The position numbers and the translations under genes were made by a program. A stretch of DNA of 51,689 nt from Spirochaetaceae bacterium (GTDB lineage: Bacteria > Spirochaetota > Spirochaetia > SZUA-6 > Bin103). Positions 25,852 through 34,614 of the stretch are shown here, one piece after another (the first letter of the stretch is position 1; the number at the start of each line of letters is the position of its first letter). The notes beneath the pieces are model-generated. The model saw nothing but the letters and a program-made list of their open reading frames with translations. It did not search any database and was not told the DNA's origin. The stretch covers positions 1 to 51,689 of the forward strand of contig JAPOQV010000419.1 of assembly GCA_026710565.1 (NCBI GenBank), given 5' to 3'.

Positions 25852-26853
25852 ATGATACCCACGATCCGAGTCGTGCAGTTCGGCTGCGGGCCGATCGGCT
25901 GCCGCATCGCCCGCCTTGCGGCCGGCCGCGCCCACCTGCGCCTGGTCGCCGGCATCGACATCGATCCGGCCCTGCACGGGCGTGACATCGGCGAGGTCTC
26001 GGGCGGCGCGGCGCTCGGCGCTGCGATCGTCGGCTCGTGGGACCGGCTCCCGGACGACGCGGCGCCGGAGCTGGCGATACATACCACGGGCTCCAGCCTG
26101 CAGGCGGTGGCGGGGCAGCTTCGCGCGCTGCTGAAAGCCGGCGTCGACGTGGGGTCGACGTGCGAGGAGCTCGCCTTTCCCGACGATGCCAACGCCGCGC
26201 TTGCCGCAGAGCTGCACGGGCAGGCGGTCGCGGCCGGCGTGACGCTGCTTGGCACGGGCATCAACCCGGGCTACCTGATGGACGCGTGGCCGCTGTACAT
26301 GACCGTTCCGTGTCAGGAAGTGCACGCCATCCGCGCGACCAGGGTCCAGGACGCGAGCGACCGCCGCGGGCCGTTCCAGCGCAAGATCGGCGCCGGACTC
26401 GACGAGGCGGAGTTTCGCCGGCGCGCCGACGACGGAGAGATCCGCCACGTCGGGCTCACCGAGTCGGCCCGCATGATCGCGGCCGGCATGGGCTGGGCGC
26501 TGGACGAGTTCACCGAGACCATCGAGCCGATCCTGGCGTCGCGCGCGATCCGTACCGACCACGTGTCGGTCGCCGCGGGCCAAGTGGCGGGCGTTCGACA
26601 GGAAGGCGTCGGCCTGTCCGGGGGGCGGCCGGTGGTCACCCTGGATTTCAACGCCGCGGTGGGGCTGGAGGAATCCTATGACGCGGTGTCGGTCGACGGC
26701 GTGCCGCCGGTGAACGCGCGCATCGACGGCGGCGTGCACGGCGACCTGGGGACGGCCGCGGTCGTGGTCAACGCCATCCCTCGCGTGGCGTCGGCACCGC
26801 CCGGACTCACTACCATGAAAGACCTGCCGCCGCCGGTCGCGGCGGGCGCATGA
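25852..26853 (+). CDS. DapB-like NAD(P)-dependent dehydrogenase, 2,4-diaminopentanoate-dehydrogenase type
   Basis: A 333-residue protein with the Rossmann motif VVQFGCGPIGCRIARLA, a DapB-like central segment (GVDVGSTCEELAFPDDANA), and LLGTGINPGYLMDAWPL, the pattern of the 2,4-diaminopentanoate dehydrogenase group. It may oxidise a diamino or amino acid; the exact substrate is an inference. It is divergent from cobU with a 39-base gap, so regulation may be shared. Confidence 0.7.
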   Translation: MIPTIRVVQFGCGPIGCRIARLAAGRAHLRLVAGIDIDPALHGRDIGEVSGGAALGAAIVGSWDRLPDDAAPELAIHTTGSSLQAVAGQLRALLKAGVDVGSTCEELAFPDDANAALAAELHGQAVAAGVTLLGTGINPGYLMDAWPLYMTVPCQEVHAIRATRVQDASDRRGPFQRKIGAGLDEAEFRRRADDGEIRHVGLTESARMIAAGMGWALDEFTETIEPILASRAIRTDHVSVAAGQVAGVRQEGVGLSGGRPVVTLDFNAAVGLEESYDAVSVDGVPPVNARIDGGVHGDLGTAAVVVNAIPRVASAPPGLTTMKDLPPPVAAGA

Positions 26854-26899
26854 TGGCGACACTGCTGCCGGGGGGCCGCACTTGATAGGCGGTAACGCG

Positions 26900-27916
26900 A
26901 TGGATAAGCTCACGCCTTCCCCCGACATGCCAGCACAAAACGGTCGTTCCATGGACACACTCCGTCTGTTCTCCGGGCGCGCCAACCCGGAGCTGGCGAT
27001 CGAGATCGCGCAGATTCTGGGGGTCGAGCTCGGCGAGATCAGCATCAAGTCGCTCAGCGACAGCGAGACCCACGTACAGATCGAGGAGAGCGTCCGCGGC
27101 GCGGAGATCTACCTGGTGCAGCCGACCTGCCGCCCGGTGAACGAGACGCTCATGGAACTGCTGATCATCGTCGATGCGATGCGCCGTGCGTCGGCCGACC
27201 AGATCACCGCGGTCGTCCCCTATTACGGGTACGGCCGCCAGGACCACAAGTCGACCGGCCGGGAGCCGCTCAGCGCCCGCCTGGTCGCCGACCTGCTGGC
27301 CAACGCCGGCGCCGACCGCATCGTCTCCGTCGACTTGCACGCCCCGCAGATCCAGGGGTTCTTCAACAAGGTGTCGGACCACCTGACGGCGGTCACCACG
27401 CTGGCCAATCACCTGCGGCAGCGCGACCTGTCCAACGCCGTGATCGTCGCCCCGGACGTGGGACGCGCCAAGCTCGCCGAGAAGTATACCGATCTCCTTG
27501 GCCTGGGCATGGTACTGATGCACAAGCGCCGGCACGGGGTCGGCGGATCCACGATGGAAGTCGAAGCGGTGGTCGGTGACGTCGAGGGAATGAGGCCGAT
27601 CATCATCGACGACCTGATCGCGTCCGGGTCGATCCACCAGCAGGCCGACACGCTCATGGAGCACGGCGCGGAGCCGGCGATCATCTCGGTCACCCACCCC
27701 GTGCTGATCGGGCAGGCCCCGGAGCTGCTCACCCGCCCGTCCATCGCGGAGGTGCTGGTTACCAATACGATCCCGGTGCCCCAGGACCGGCGTGCCGGCG
27801 GCCTGATCAAGGTGATCTCGATCGCGCCGCTGCTTGCCAGCGCCATTCTGCGCATCCACGAACGGCGCTCGGTCAGCGAGGTGTTCACTCAACAGAATCT
27901 GCTGTTTCCCGTGTGA
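26900..27916 (+). CDS. prs: Ribose-phosphate pyrophosphokinase
   Basis: The core is LRLFSGRANPELAIEI, PYYGYGRQDHKSTGREP (ATP and metal region), the flexible loop HKRRHGVGG, and the PRPP loop IIIDDLIASGSI. It makes PRPP for nucleotide, histidine and tryptophan synthesis. The ATG at 26900 has AGGCGG eight bases upstream and gives 338 residues; the ATG at 26951 would match shorter family members and is also possible. The PRPP-loop residues differ slightly from the common DDxxxTGGT. Confidence 0.92.
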   Translation: MDKLTPSPDMPAQNGRSMDTLRLFSGRANPELAIEIAQILGVELGEISIKSLSDSETHVQIEESVRGAEIYLVQPTCRPVNETLMELLIIVDAMRRASADQITAVVPYYGYGRQDHKSTGREPLSARLVADLLANAGADRIVSVDLHAPQIQGFFNKVSDHLTAVTTLANHLRQRDLSNAVIVAPDVGRAKLAEKYTDLLGLGMVLMHKRRHGVGGSTMEVEAVVGDVEGMRPIIIDDLIASGSIHQQADTLMEHGAEPAIISVTHPVLIGQAPELLTRPSIAEVLVTNTIPVPQDRRAGGLIKVISIAPLLASAILRIHERRSVSEVFTQQNLLFPV

Positions 27917-27943
27917 CGCACGTTTGCGTCATGCGCTTGCCGC

Positions 27944-27961
27944 GGCGCGGGTCGCCGCGCC
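27944..27961 (+). other. GC hairpin between prs and rpsR
   Basis: GGCGCGG and CCGCGCC are complementary across a four-base loop (GTCG). No T-run follows, so it is not a classic intrinsic terminator. It could be an attenuator, a processing site or a weak terminator for prs. Confidence 0.45.
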
Positions 27962-27985
27962 ATATTGACACGTCGGAGGATATGT

Positions 27986-28576
27986 TTGTCAGAACACATG
28001 CCGAGGTCGGCCGCCGAGCCGATGCAGCGCGAACAGGGAGAGAGCCATGGCGGAGGATTCGGCCCGCGTGAGGGTGGCGGCGAGCGCGGGGGGCCGGGGG
28101 GCCCCGGCGGGCGCCGGCGCCCCTACTACCGGCGCAAGGTCGACCGGACCAAGAACCTGGACATCACCTATCGCAAGCCGGAGATCCTGGAGCGATTCAT
28201 CACGCAGAGCGGCAAGATCCTGCCACGCCGCGTGACGGGGACTTCCGCCAAGAACCAGCGCCGCCTGGCACGCCAGATCAAGCTGGCGCGGGTGCTGGCG
28301 TTGCTGCCCTACAAGCGCCACAGCAGGCCCGGAGAGGGCCAGGGCAGGTCCGGAGAAGGCCAGGGCAGGTTCGGGGACGGCCAGGGCAGATCCGGAGAGG
28401 GTCAGGGCAGGTTCGGAGACAGCCAGGGCAGGTCCGGAGAGGGTCAGGGCAGGTTCGGAGACAGCCAGGGCAGGTCCGGAGAGGGTCAGGGCAGGTTCGG
28501 GGACAGCCAGGGCAGGTCCGGAGAGGGTCAGGGCAGGTTCGGAGAAGGCCAAGACAGGTCCGGAGAGGGAACGTAG
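27986..28576 (+). CDS. rpsR: 30S ribosomal protein S18 with long repetitive C-terminal tail
   Basis: A 196-residue bS18. The conserved core (residues ~50-114) reads [20 protein letters not shown], then [20 protein letters not shown] and [19 protein letters not shown]. Normal S18 is about 75-95 residues. Here a glycine-rich leader precedes the core, and 81 residues of heptapeptide repeats G[ED][GS]QGR[SF] follow it (28331-28573). The TTG at 27986 has GGAGGA five bases upstream. An out-of-frame ATG at 28047, with AGGGAGAGAG two bases upstream, could be the true start if an indel lies in the G-run near 28090. S18 binds the platform near 16S rRNA and S6; the tail would extend from the 30S surface. 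Confidence 0.9.
   Translation: MSEHMPRSAAEPMQREQGESHGGGFGPREGGGERGGPGGPGGRRRPYYRRKVDRTKNLDITYRKPEILERFITQSGKILPRRVTGTSAKNQRRLARQIKLARVLALLPYKRHSRPGEGQGRSGEGQGRFGDGQGRSGEGQGRFGDSQGRSGEGQGRFGDSQGRSGEGQGRFGDSQGRSGEGQGRFGEGQDRSGEGT
28331..28573 (+). repeat. 21-base tandem repeat array in rpsR
   Basis: Eleven in-frame 21-base units plus a short end encode G[ED][GS]QGR[SF]. Units alternate in type (S-ending then F-ending), giving a 42-base higher-order unit; the fourth-fifth and sixth-seventh units are identical dimers, so expansion is recent. The peptide is a balanced polyampholyte (one Arg and usually one acidic residue per unit), predicted disordered. Confidence 0.95.
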
Positions 28577-28639
28577 CGCCGGCACATCCGGGAGACTCCC
28601 TTGGTCCGCGGGCGGCGGCCCCGTAGACTCGCACTTGCC

Positions 28640-29491
28640 GTGAACCGCTTGAGCGTACCTCGGCGTCGCGCCGTCGGGGCCATTACCCTGCTGATCGGCC
28701 TGCTGGCCGGTTGCGCGGACAAGGCCGAGGTCGACGGCCAGCACATCCGTGTCCGGCTGGTCAGCGAGCAGACCACCATCGCACCGGGCCGGCCTTTCTG
28801 GGTCGGGCTCCACCAGACCCTGGACGACGGCTGGCACACCTACTGGCGCAACCCGGGCGACTCGGGAGCGGCGGCCCGCATCGAGTGGCCCCTGCCCGCG
28901 GGGTGGACGGCATCTTCCATCCACTGGCCGATTCCCGAGCGGATGCCGTACGGCGATCTGATGAACTTCGGCTACTCCGGCGAAGTGCTGCTCCCGGTCA
29001 TGATCACCCCTCCCGCCGATCTCGAGCGTGGCCGCGTCGAGCTGTCCGCAGACGCGCTCTGGCTGGTGTGCGCCGACGTGTGCATCCCGGAAGAAGGGCG
29101 TCTGCGGATGCCCCTGCGTGTCCGTCCACGGGCCGAGCCGGCCGATGCCCGCGAGACGCCGCTGTTCGGCCGATGGCGGACGCGCATCCCCGTGGCGATC
29201 GACGGCGCCCGCGCACGGCGACTGGATGAGCGCGTCGCCATCACCGTGCCGCTGCCCGATGCCGAGCACGCCCGGCAGGTCTGGTTCTTTCCGCATGCCG
29301 GCGGCGTGGTGGTGCATGCCGGCGATCAGGAGCACCGGGTGAACTCCGCCGGCACCGTCGACCTGCTGGTGGAGCCCGAAGCCCATGCCGCGGACCGCCT
29401 CGACGGCGTGGTCGTGGTGAGTACCGCTGCGGGGACCCGCGGATTCGCCATCGACGTGCCGATCGAGGACGGAACCGGTGCCGGCTGGTGA
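28640..29491 (+). CDS. DsbD N-terminal-domain-like lipoprotein
   Basis: About 283 residues. A signal peptide ends in LLIGLLAGC, a lipobox with Cys25. The soluble part matches the DsbD/ScsB N-terminal domain: VGLHQTLDDGWHTYWRNPGD, FGYSGEVLLPVMI, and the redox pair in WLVCADVCIPEEG. The domain accepts electrons from the membrane DsbD module to reduce periplasmic partners. That module and the thioredoxin domain are absent here, so partners must be encoded elsewhere. The GTG at 28640 is preferred for the signal peptide; a TTG at 28601 would lengthen it. Its stop overlaps the next gene. Confidence 0.75.
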   Translation: MNRLSVPRRRAVGAITLLIGLLAGCADKAEVDGQHIRVRLVSEQTTIAPGRPFWVGLHQTLDDGWHTYWRNPGDSGAAARIEWPLPAGWTASSIHWPIPERMPYGDLMNFGYSGEVLLPVMITPPADLERGRVELSADALWLVCADVCIPEEGRLRMPLRVRPRAEPADARETPLFGRWRTRIPVAIDGARARRLDERVAITVPLPDAEHARQVWFFPHAGGVVVHAGDQEHRVNSAGTVDLLVEPEAHAADRLDGVVVVSTAAGTRGFAIDVPIEDGTGAGW

Positions 29492-29799
29492 CGGTGGATG
29501 AAGGTCTGCCCATGCCCACCGATGGCGCGGACGACCTCCGGCACCTGGCCGCGCAGGGGCTGCCGGCCCTGCAGCGTCAGGTCGCCGCGTTGCTCCGGAC
29601 CGATCGTGCCCGCCTGATCACGGCGCTTTACCGCCTCGATGTCGACGAGGCTCCGGCGCAACGGTGGCTGGCCGCCGCCCGGGACAGCGACGTCACGCCG
29701 GCGGCGGCCGGCCTTGCCGAACTGATCTTGAGCCGGCTCGGCGCCAAGGTGCGCACCACCGCGGCCCATCGCGCCCACACCTGTCGAGACGCCGGATGA
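29488..29799 (+). CDS. Small conserved-looking protein of unknown function
   Basis: A 103-residue frame coupled at both ends (GTGA with the lipoprotein, ATGA with purF). It is helical: DDLRHLAAQGLPALQRQVAA, then RARLITALYRLDVDEAPAQRWLAA. No signal peptide or metal motif. The tight coupling and codon usage support a real gene. An ATG at 29512 is an alternative start. Function not recognised. Confidence 0.7.
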   Translation: MTVDEGLPMPTDGADDLRHLAAQGLPALQRQVAALLRTDRARLITALYRLDVDEAPAQRWLAAARDSDVTPAAAGLAELILSRLGAKVRTTAAHRAHTCRDAG

Positions 29800-31208
29800 C
29801 CGGGTTCTCCGAGCCGCTCGACAAACCGCGTTGCAACTGCGCGGTCGTCGGCATCTACGGCAACCGCAACGCTTCCGTGCTCGCCTATCAGGCGCTCTAT
29901 GCCATGCAGCATCGCGGTGACGAGAGCACCGGCATCGTCACCAGCGACGGCAAGCAGATATACCGCCACGTCGGCATGGGCGAGGTGCGGTCCGTGTTCG
30001 CCGACCAGAGCATCCTGCGCGGCCTGCGCGGCAACCTGGCGCTCGGCCACAACCGTTACTCGACTACCGGCGCCACGCTGCTACACAACGCCCAGCCCTT
30101 TCTGGTCGAGTTCAAGGAAGGGCCGACGGCGATCTCGCACAACGGCAACTTCACCAACACCGCGGCCCTCCGCGAGAAGCTGGTCGACGACGGCGCGATC
30201 TTCCAGACCAGCACCGACACCGAGGTGGTGCTGCACCTGATGGCGCGGTCGTCCGCGCCCGACCTGATCGGCAAGATCAAGGAAGCCTTCAGCCGTGTGC
30301 ATGGGGCCTATGCGATCGCGATGATCACGCGCGACCGGGTGATCGGCCTGCGCGATCCACGCGGCTGGCGGCCGCTCTGCCTGGGCCGCAAGGGGAACAC
30401 CCACTACCTGGTCTCGGAGACCTGCGCGCTGGATCTGGTCGGCGCCCGCTACGTCCGCGAGGTCGAGCGGGGAGAGATCGTCGTCCTGGGTCCCGAGGGC
30501 GTGCAAAGCCACCGCCTGCAGGAGCAGGCGCCACAGGCTTCGTGCGTGGTGGAGTACGTCTACTTCGCGCGCCCCGACAGCCGCGTCTTCGACCAGTACG
30601 TGGACACCGCGCGCCGCCGGCTGGGCGAGACGCTGGCGGACGAGCACCCCGCCGACGCGGACATCGTCATCGCCGTCCCGGACACCGCCAACACCGCGGC
30701 GCTCGGCTACGCCAATCAGTCGGGCATCCCCTACGAGCTGGGGATCATCCGCAACCACTACGTGGGACGGACCTTCATGGCGCCGCGCCAGGATCAGCGC
30801 GAGTTCCGCGCCCGGGTCAAGTTCAACACGGTGGACGGCCTGCTGAAGGGCCGACGCGTGGTGGTGGTCGACGATTCCCTGGTCCGAGGCACCACGCTGA
30901 AGCAACTCCTGATCGAAATCCGCAAGGCCGGAGCCGCGGAGGTCCACGTGCGCATCTGCTCGCCGCCCATCATCTCGCCCTGCTTTTACGGCATGGACTT
31001 CCCCACCCGCGGCGAGTTGATCGCCTCCGGCCTGTCCGTGGAGGAGATCCGCCGGGATCTCAAGGTCGACAGCCTGGGGTTCCTGTCCCTGGACGGCATG
31101 CTGTCGGCCTGCTCGGGCACTGCGGCGCGCGGGTTCTGCGACGCGTGCTTCACCGGCCACCATCCGTTGCCGCTGCCTCCCGTGGCGGCAGCCGCCGGGG
31201 GGCGGTGA
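29796..31208 (+). CDS. purF: Amidophosphoribosyltransferase
   Basis: A 470-residue PurF. A short propeptide ends in KPRCN before the nucleophile C15 in CAVVGIYG. The glutaminase part has MQHRGDESTGI and GNLALGHNRYSTTG, with SHNGNFTN. The PRTase loop is VVVVDDSLVRGTTLKQL. The C-terminal cysteines in CSPPIISPC and GFCDACFTG fit the [4Fe-4S] cluster of the Bacillus-type enzyme. It makes phosphoribosylamine from PRPP and glutamine. The ATG overlaps the upstream stop, and its own stop overlaps ligD. Confidence 0.96.
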   Translation: MTGFSEPLDKPRCNCAVVGIYGNRNASVLAYQALYAMQHRGDESTGIVTSDGKQIYRHVGMGEVRSVFADQSILRGLRGNLALGHNRYSTTGATLLHNAQPFLVEFKEGPTAISHNGNFTNTAALREKLVDDGAIFQTSTDTEVVLHLMARSSAPDLIGKIKEAFSRVHGAYAIAMITRDRVIGLRDPRGWRPLCLGRKGNTHYLVSETCALDLVGARYVREVERGEIVVLGPEGVQSHRLQEQAPQASCVVEYVYFARPDSRVFDQYVDTARRRLGETLADEHPADADIVIAVPDTANTAALGYANQSGIPYELGIIRNHYVGRTFMAPRQDQREFRARVKFNTVDGLLKGRRVVVVDDSLVRGTTLKQLLIEIRKAGAAEVHVRICSPPIISPCFYGMDFPTRGELIASGLSVEEIRRDLKVDSLGFLSLDGMLSACSGTAARGFCDACFTGHHPLPLPPVAAAAGGR

Positions 31209-33319
31209 TCGACCCCCGCCCGCCGGCGAGGGCTGCCGCAGCCACCGCCGGCGACGAGGGGCTCGACCGCTACCGGGCCAGGCGCGACTTCTCCCGCACG
31301 CCCGAGCCTGCCGCGGGCTCCCCGGACGGCGCCGCCGCGCTGCGTTTCGCCGTGCACCGTCACGAAGCCCGGCGCCTGCACTACGACCTGCGGCTAGAGA
31401 TGGACGGGGTCCTGCTGTGCTTCGCCGTGCCGCGGGGCTTCTCCTACGACCCCGCGGACAAGCGGCTTGCCGTCCACACCGAGGATCACCCGCTCGACTA
31501 CCTGGCGTTCCGGGGCGTGATCCCGAAGGGACAGTACGGCGGCGGCACCATGGAGATCTGGGACCACGGCACCTACCTGGTGCGGCGCGCGCCGACCACG
31601 GCCGCGGCGCTGGCCTCCGGAGAGATCAAGGTCGTGCTGCGCGGCCGGCGGCTGCGCGGCGAATGGCATCTGGTCCGCACGGCCGGCGCCGGCGACGACT
31701 GGCTGCTGTTCAAGGCACGGGATCGATACGCGCGCCCGGCCGGCGATCTTCCTGCCGCCGTGGACCTGCGCGACGCCCGCGACGCGCCGCTGCCGGAACG
31801 GCCGCGGCCCATGCGACCGGCGGGCGAGCGGGCCGCGTTCTCCGACGCGGCATGGCTGTTCGAGATGGAGTTCGCGGGTTCGCGGGCGATGGCGGTCCTC
31901 CGCGACGGACAGGCCGTAGTGCGTGTCGTGGACGGCGGAACCGAGAACCGCTTCGACGCGATACGCGCGGCTCTCGGCGAGCTGCGCGCGGAACACGCGG
32001 TGATCGACGGAGTCCTGGTGGCGGTGGACGAGCATGGGCGGCCATCCCGAGCCGAGCTCGACCGCCTGGCAGCGGACGGCGACACCACCGGGGTCGTCTT
32101 CTACGCCTTCGATCTCCTCCACTACGAGGAATGGGACGTGCGAGACCTGCCACTGGCCGACCGCAAGGCGCTGCTGAAGTCCGTCCTCCCATCGGGCAGC
32201 ACGGTGCTGTACGTGGACCACGTCGCCACCGACGGCGAGTCGCTGGCCGCCGCCGCGTCGGCTGCCGGCTTGCAGGCGCTTGTGGCGAAGCGCATCGACT
32301 CCGCCTATCGGCCCGGCCGTCAGGACACCTGGACGCGGGTACCGCTTCCCTCGGACCGCGCCGCCGCCGGCCTGCCGATCGACGAAGCGCTGCGGCGCCG
32401 GCCTGCGCCGGACACGGATGCCGTACGCGTGCAGCTCGGCAACCTGGACAAGGTCTACTGGCCGGCCAGCGGCCATACCAAGGGCGACCTGATCGACTAC
32501 TACCTGGCGGTCGCCGAATGGCTGCTCCCGTACCTGCGCTCGCGTCCCATCCACCTGCTGCGCTACCCCGACGGCGTCGACGGAGAGGGGTTCTACCAGA
32601 AGCAGGTACCGCACCTGCCCTCGTGGATTCCCACCGTGGATGTATCCTCCGATGGCCAGGAGACGCGATACATCGTGTGCGACGATCGCGACACGCTGCT
32701 GTACATGGTCAACCTCGGCAGCATCGACTTCCATCCGTGGCTGTCCAGGATCGACGATCTCGACGCCCCGGACTGGGCGGTGATCGACCTGGACGCGAAG
32801 GGATCGTCGTTCGCCAAGGTGGTACGAGTGGCGCGCACGCTCGCCAAGGTCCTGCACGGCATCGAGACCGCCGGCTATCCCAAGACCTCGGGCAAGTCCG
32901 GCATGCACGTCTACGTCCCGCTGGCCGGCGGGTACACCTACGACCAGGCACGCATGTTCTGCGAAGGCCTGGCGCGCGTCGTCGTCAGGGAGCACCGCGA
33001 CATCGCCACCGTCGAGCGGTCGTCCGCCCGGCGCGGAGACCGGGTGTACGTGGACTTCCTGCAGAACCGCAGGGAACAGACGGTGGTGCCCCCCTACGCG
33101 GTGCGGCCGGTGGCCGGTGCGACGGTGTCCGCGCCGCTGTCCTGGGACGAACTGGACGCCGGTCTGTCGCCATCGCATTTCACCGTGGACACGGTTCCCG
33201 GGCGGCTTGCCCGCACCGGCGACCTCTTCCGCGCCGCGCTCGCGAACGGCCAGGATCTCGCCGGCGCCGCCGGCCGGCTGGAGCACTACCTGAGCCTGTC
33301 CTCGCCCCGCCGGCGTTGA
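31205..33319 (+). CDS. ligD: LigD-like DNA end-joining protein with degenerate ligase domain
   Basis: A 704-residue LigD in the order phosphoesterase (~45-170), ligase-like (~215-385), polymerase/primase (~405-690). The 3'-phosphoesterase keeps HEARRLHYDLRLEMDG and HPLDYLAFRGVIPKGQYGG. The polymerase keeps D528 and D530 in VIDLDAKG, KTSGKSGMHVYVPL, and VYVDFLQNRREQTVV. The ligase domain is damaged: motif I should be EVKWDGYR but reads EMEFAGSR, with E222 for the catalytic lysine and A224 for the aspartate. Motif IV EGLVAK is QALVAK (356-362), and the motif V lysines are replaced (TWTRVPL). It may process ends but not seal them. No Ku gene in the window. The GTG overlaps the purF stop. Confidence 0.9.
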   Translation: MIDPRPPARAAAATAGDEGLDRYRARRDFSRTPEPAAGSPDGAAALRFAVHRHEARRLHYDLRLEMDGVLLCFAVPRGFSYDPADKRLAVHTEDHPLDYLAFRGVIPKGQYGGGTMEIWDHGTYLVRRAPTTAAALASGEIKVVLRGRRLRGEWHLVRTAGAGDDWLLFKARDRYARPAGDLPAAVDLRDARDAPLPERPRPMRPAGERAAFSDAAWLFEMEFAGSRAMAVLRDGQAVVRVVDGGTENRFDAIRAALGELRAEHAVIDGVLVAVDEHGRPSRAELDRLAADGDTTGVVFYAFDLLHYEEWDVRDLPLADRKALLKSVLPSGSTVLYVDHVATDGESLAAAASAAGLQALVAKRIDSAYRPGRQDTWTRVPLPSDRAAAGLPIDEALRRRPAPDTDAVRVQLGNLDKVYWPASGHTKGDLIDYYLAVAEWLLPYLRSRPIHLLRYPDGVDGEGFYQKQVPHLPSWIPTVDVSSDGQETRYIVCDDRDTLLYMVNLGSIDFHPWLSRIDDLDAPDWAVIDLDAKGSSFAKVVRVARTLAKVLHGIETAGYPKTSGKSGMHVYVPLAGGYTYDQARMFCEGLARVVVREHRDIATVERSSARRGDRVYVDFLQNRREQTVVPPYAVRPVAGATVSAPLSWDELDAGLSPSHFTVDTVPGRLARTGDLFRAALANGQDLAGAAGRLEHYLSLSSPRRR

Positions 33320-33331
33320 CCGGGGGGTCGG

Positions 33332-34570
33332 ATGAACGGAGACCGGGGAGGTCAACGGGAACCGGATTTCTACGATCCTGCGTTCCTTGCCGATCCGTAT
33401 CCGGAGCTGGGGCGGATCCGGGAGGCGACGCCGATCTTTCGCAGCGAGCAGACCGGCCAGTGGATGCTCACGCGGTTCGCCGACGTGAACCGGACGTTGC
33501 GCGACCGCCGGCTGGGCCGCGTCTACCACCACCGGTACGCCCATGCCGAGCTGGGACAGCCGGCCCCCGACCCCCGCTGGGCCTCCTTCCACCAGCACGA
33601 GCGATGGTCGCTGCTGAGCCTCGAGCCGCCGGACCACACCCGCATCCGGAAGCTGGTCTCCCAGGTGTTCACCTCCCGTTCGGTAGCCCAACTGGGACCC
33701 GTGATCGCCGGGCTCTCCCGGGGGCTCGTCGACCGCTGCCGGCAGATGCGGACCTTCGACCTGCTGGCCGACTACGCGCAGCCGTACTCCGTGGCCGTGA
33801 TCGCCGAGGTGCTGGGCGTGCCGCGCGCCGACACGCAGCGTCTGCTGGACTGGTCGCACGCCATCGTCAAGATGTACGAGCTGTCGGCGTCCGACGAGCT
33901 GAAGGCGCGGGCCGAGGCGGCGGCTGGCGAGTTCATCGACTACACGCGGGCGCTGATCGCCGACAAGCGCCGTTCGCCGGACGGCCGCCTGGTCTCGCGG
34001 CTCGTACGGACGTCCGACGGCGGTGACCGCCTCAGCGACGACGAGATCGTCTCCACCACCATGGTGCTGCTGGAAGCCGGGCACGAGGCCACGGTCAATG
34101 CGCTGGGCAACGGGATGAAGGCACTGCTGACCCACCGTGAACAGTGGCGGCGCCTCGTCGCCGGCGAGGTGGGCGCGGCCACGGCGGTCGAAGAGCTGCT
34201 GCGCTGGGACTCCCCCCTGCAGATGTTCGTCCGCTGGGTGCTCGAGCCGGGCGTCGAGATCGCCGGCCGGCCGCTGGCGGTGGGCGATCAGGTGGCCATG
34301 CTCTTCGGGTCCGCCCAGCGCGACCCTCGCCGGTTCGACCACCCCGACCGCTTCGACGTGGCGCGCGGCGACCCGGCCCACATCGGCTTCGGCGGCGGCA
34401 TCCACTTCTGCGTGGGGGCTCCCCTGGCCCGCCACGAGCTGGCCGTCGCCCTGTCCGACCTGGCGGTGAGCCTCCCGGACGTGGAGCTGGACGGCGAGCC
34501 GGCCTACCACCCCACGTTCGTGATCCGCGGACTCACCGGACTTGGCCTGACGATCCCCGCCCGCGGATGA
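33332..34570 (+). CDS. Cytochrome P450
   Basis: A 412-residue bacterial class I P450. The I-helix is VLLEAGHEATVN, the K-helix ExxR is in VEELLRWDSP, and the heme-ligand loop is FGGGIHFCVGAPLAR with Cys360. It starts DFYDPAFLADPYPELGR, the family N-terminus. It hydroxylates an unknown substrate and needs a ferredoxin and reductase, which are not in the window. It is 12 bases after ligD, but a functional link is doubtful. Confidence 0.93.
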   Translation: MNGDRGGQREPDFYDPAFLADPYPELGRIREATPIFRSEQTGQWMLTRFADVNRTLRDRRLGRVYHHRYAHAELGQPAPDPRWASFHQHERWSLLSLEPPDHTRIRKLVSQVFTSRSVAQLGPVIAGLSRGLVDRCRQMRTFDLLADYAQPYSVAVIAEVLGVPRADTQRLLDWSHAIVKMYELSASDELKARAEAAAGEFIDYTRALIADKRRSPDGRLVSRLVRTSDGGDRLSDDEIVSTTMVLLEAGHEATVNALGNGMKALLTHREQWRRLVAGEVGAATAVEELLRWDSPLQMFVRWVLEPGVEIAGRPLAVGDQVAMLFGSAQRDPRRFDHPDRFDVARGDPAHIGFGGGIHFCVGAPLARHELAVALSDLAVSLPDVELDGEPAYHPTFVIRGLTGLGLTIPARG

Positions 34571-34614
34571 CGCGCCACGGAGGTTCGCCGCGGCACCGCA
34601 CCGGGCGATTCGCG

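Noticed and set aside
27944..27961. Intrinsic terminator after prs
   Set aside because: The hairpin is strong but has no following T-run, so it is listed only as a hairpin.
27982..28070. Short upstream frame from ATG 27982 in the rpsR leader
   Set aside because: The ATG is only one base from the ribosome site, too close for efficient initiation, and it ends quickly.
28331..28573. CRISPR-like array
   Set aside because: Units are 21 bases, contiguous and in frame with rpsR, with no unique spacers.
27989..29386. Minus-strand frame with a Pro/Leu/Ala repeat opposite rpsR
   Set aside because: The repeat is the reverse reading of the S18 tail array; the plus strand has the conserved S18 core.
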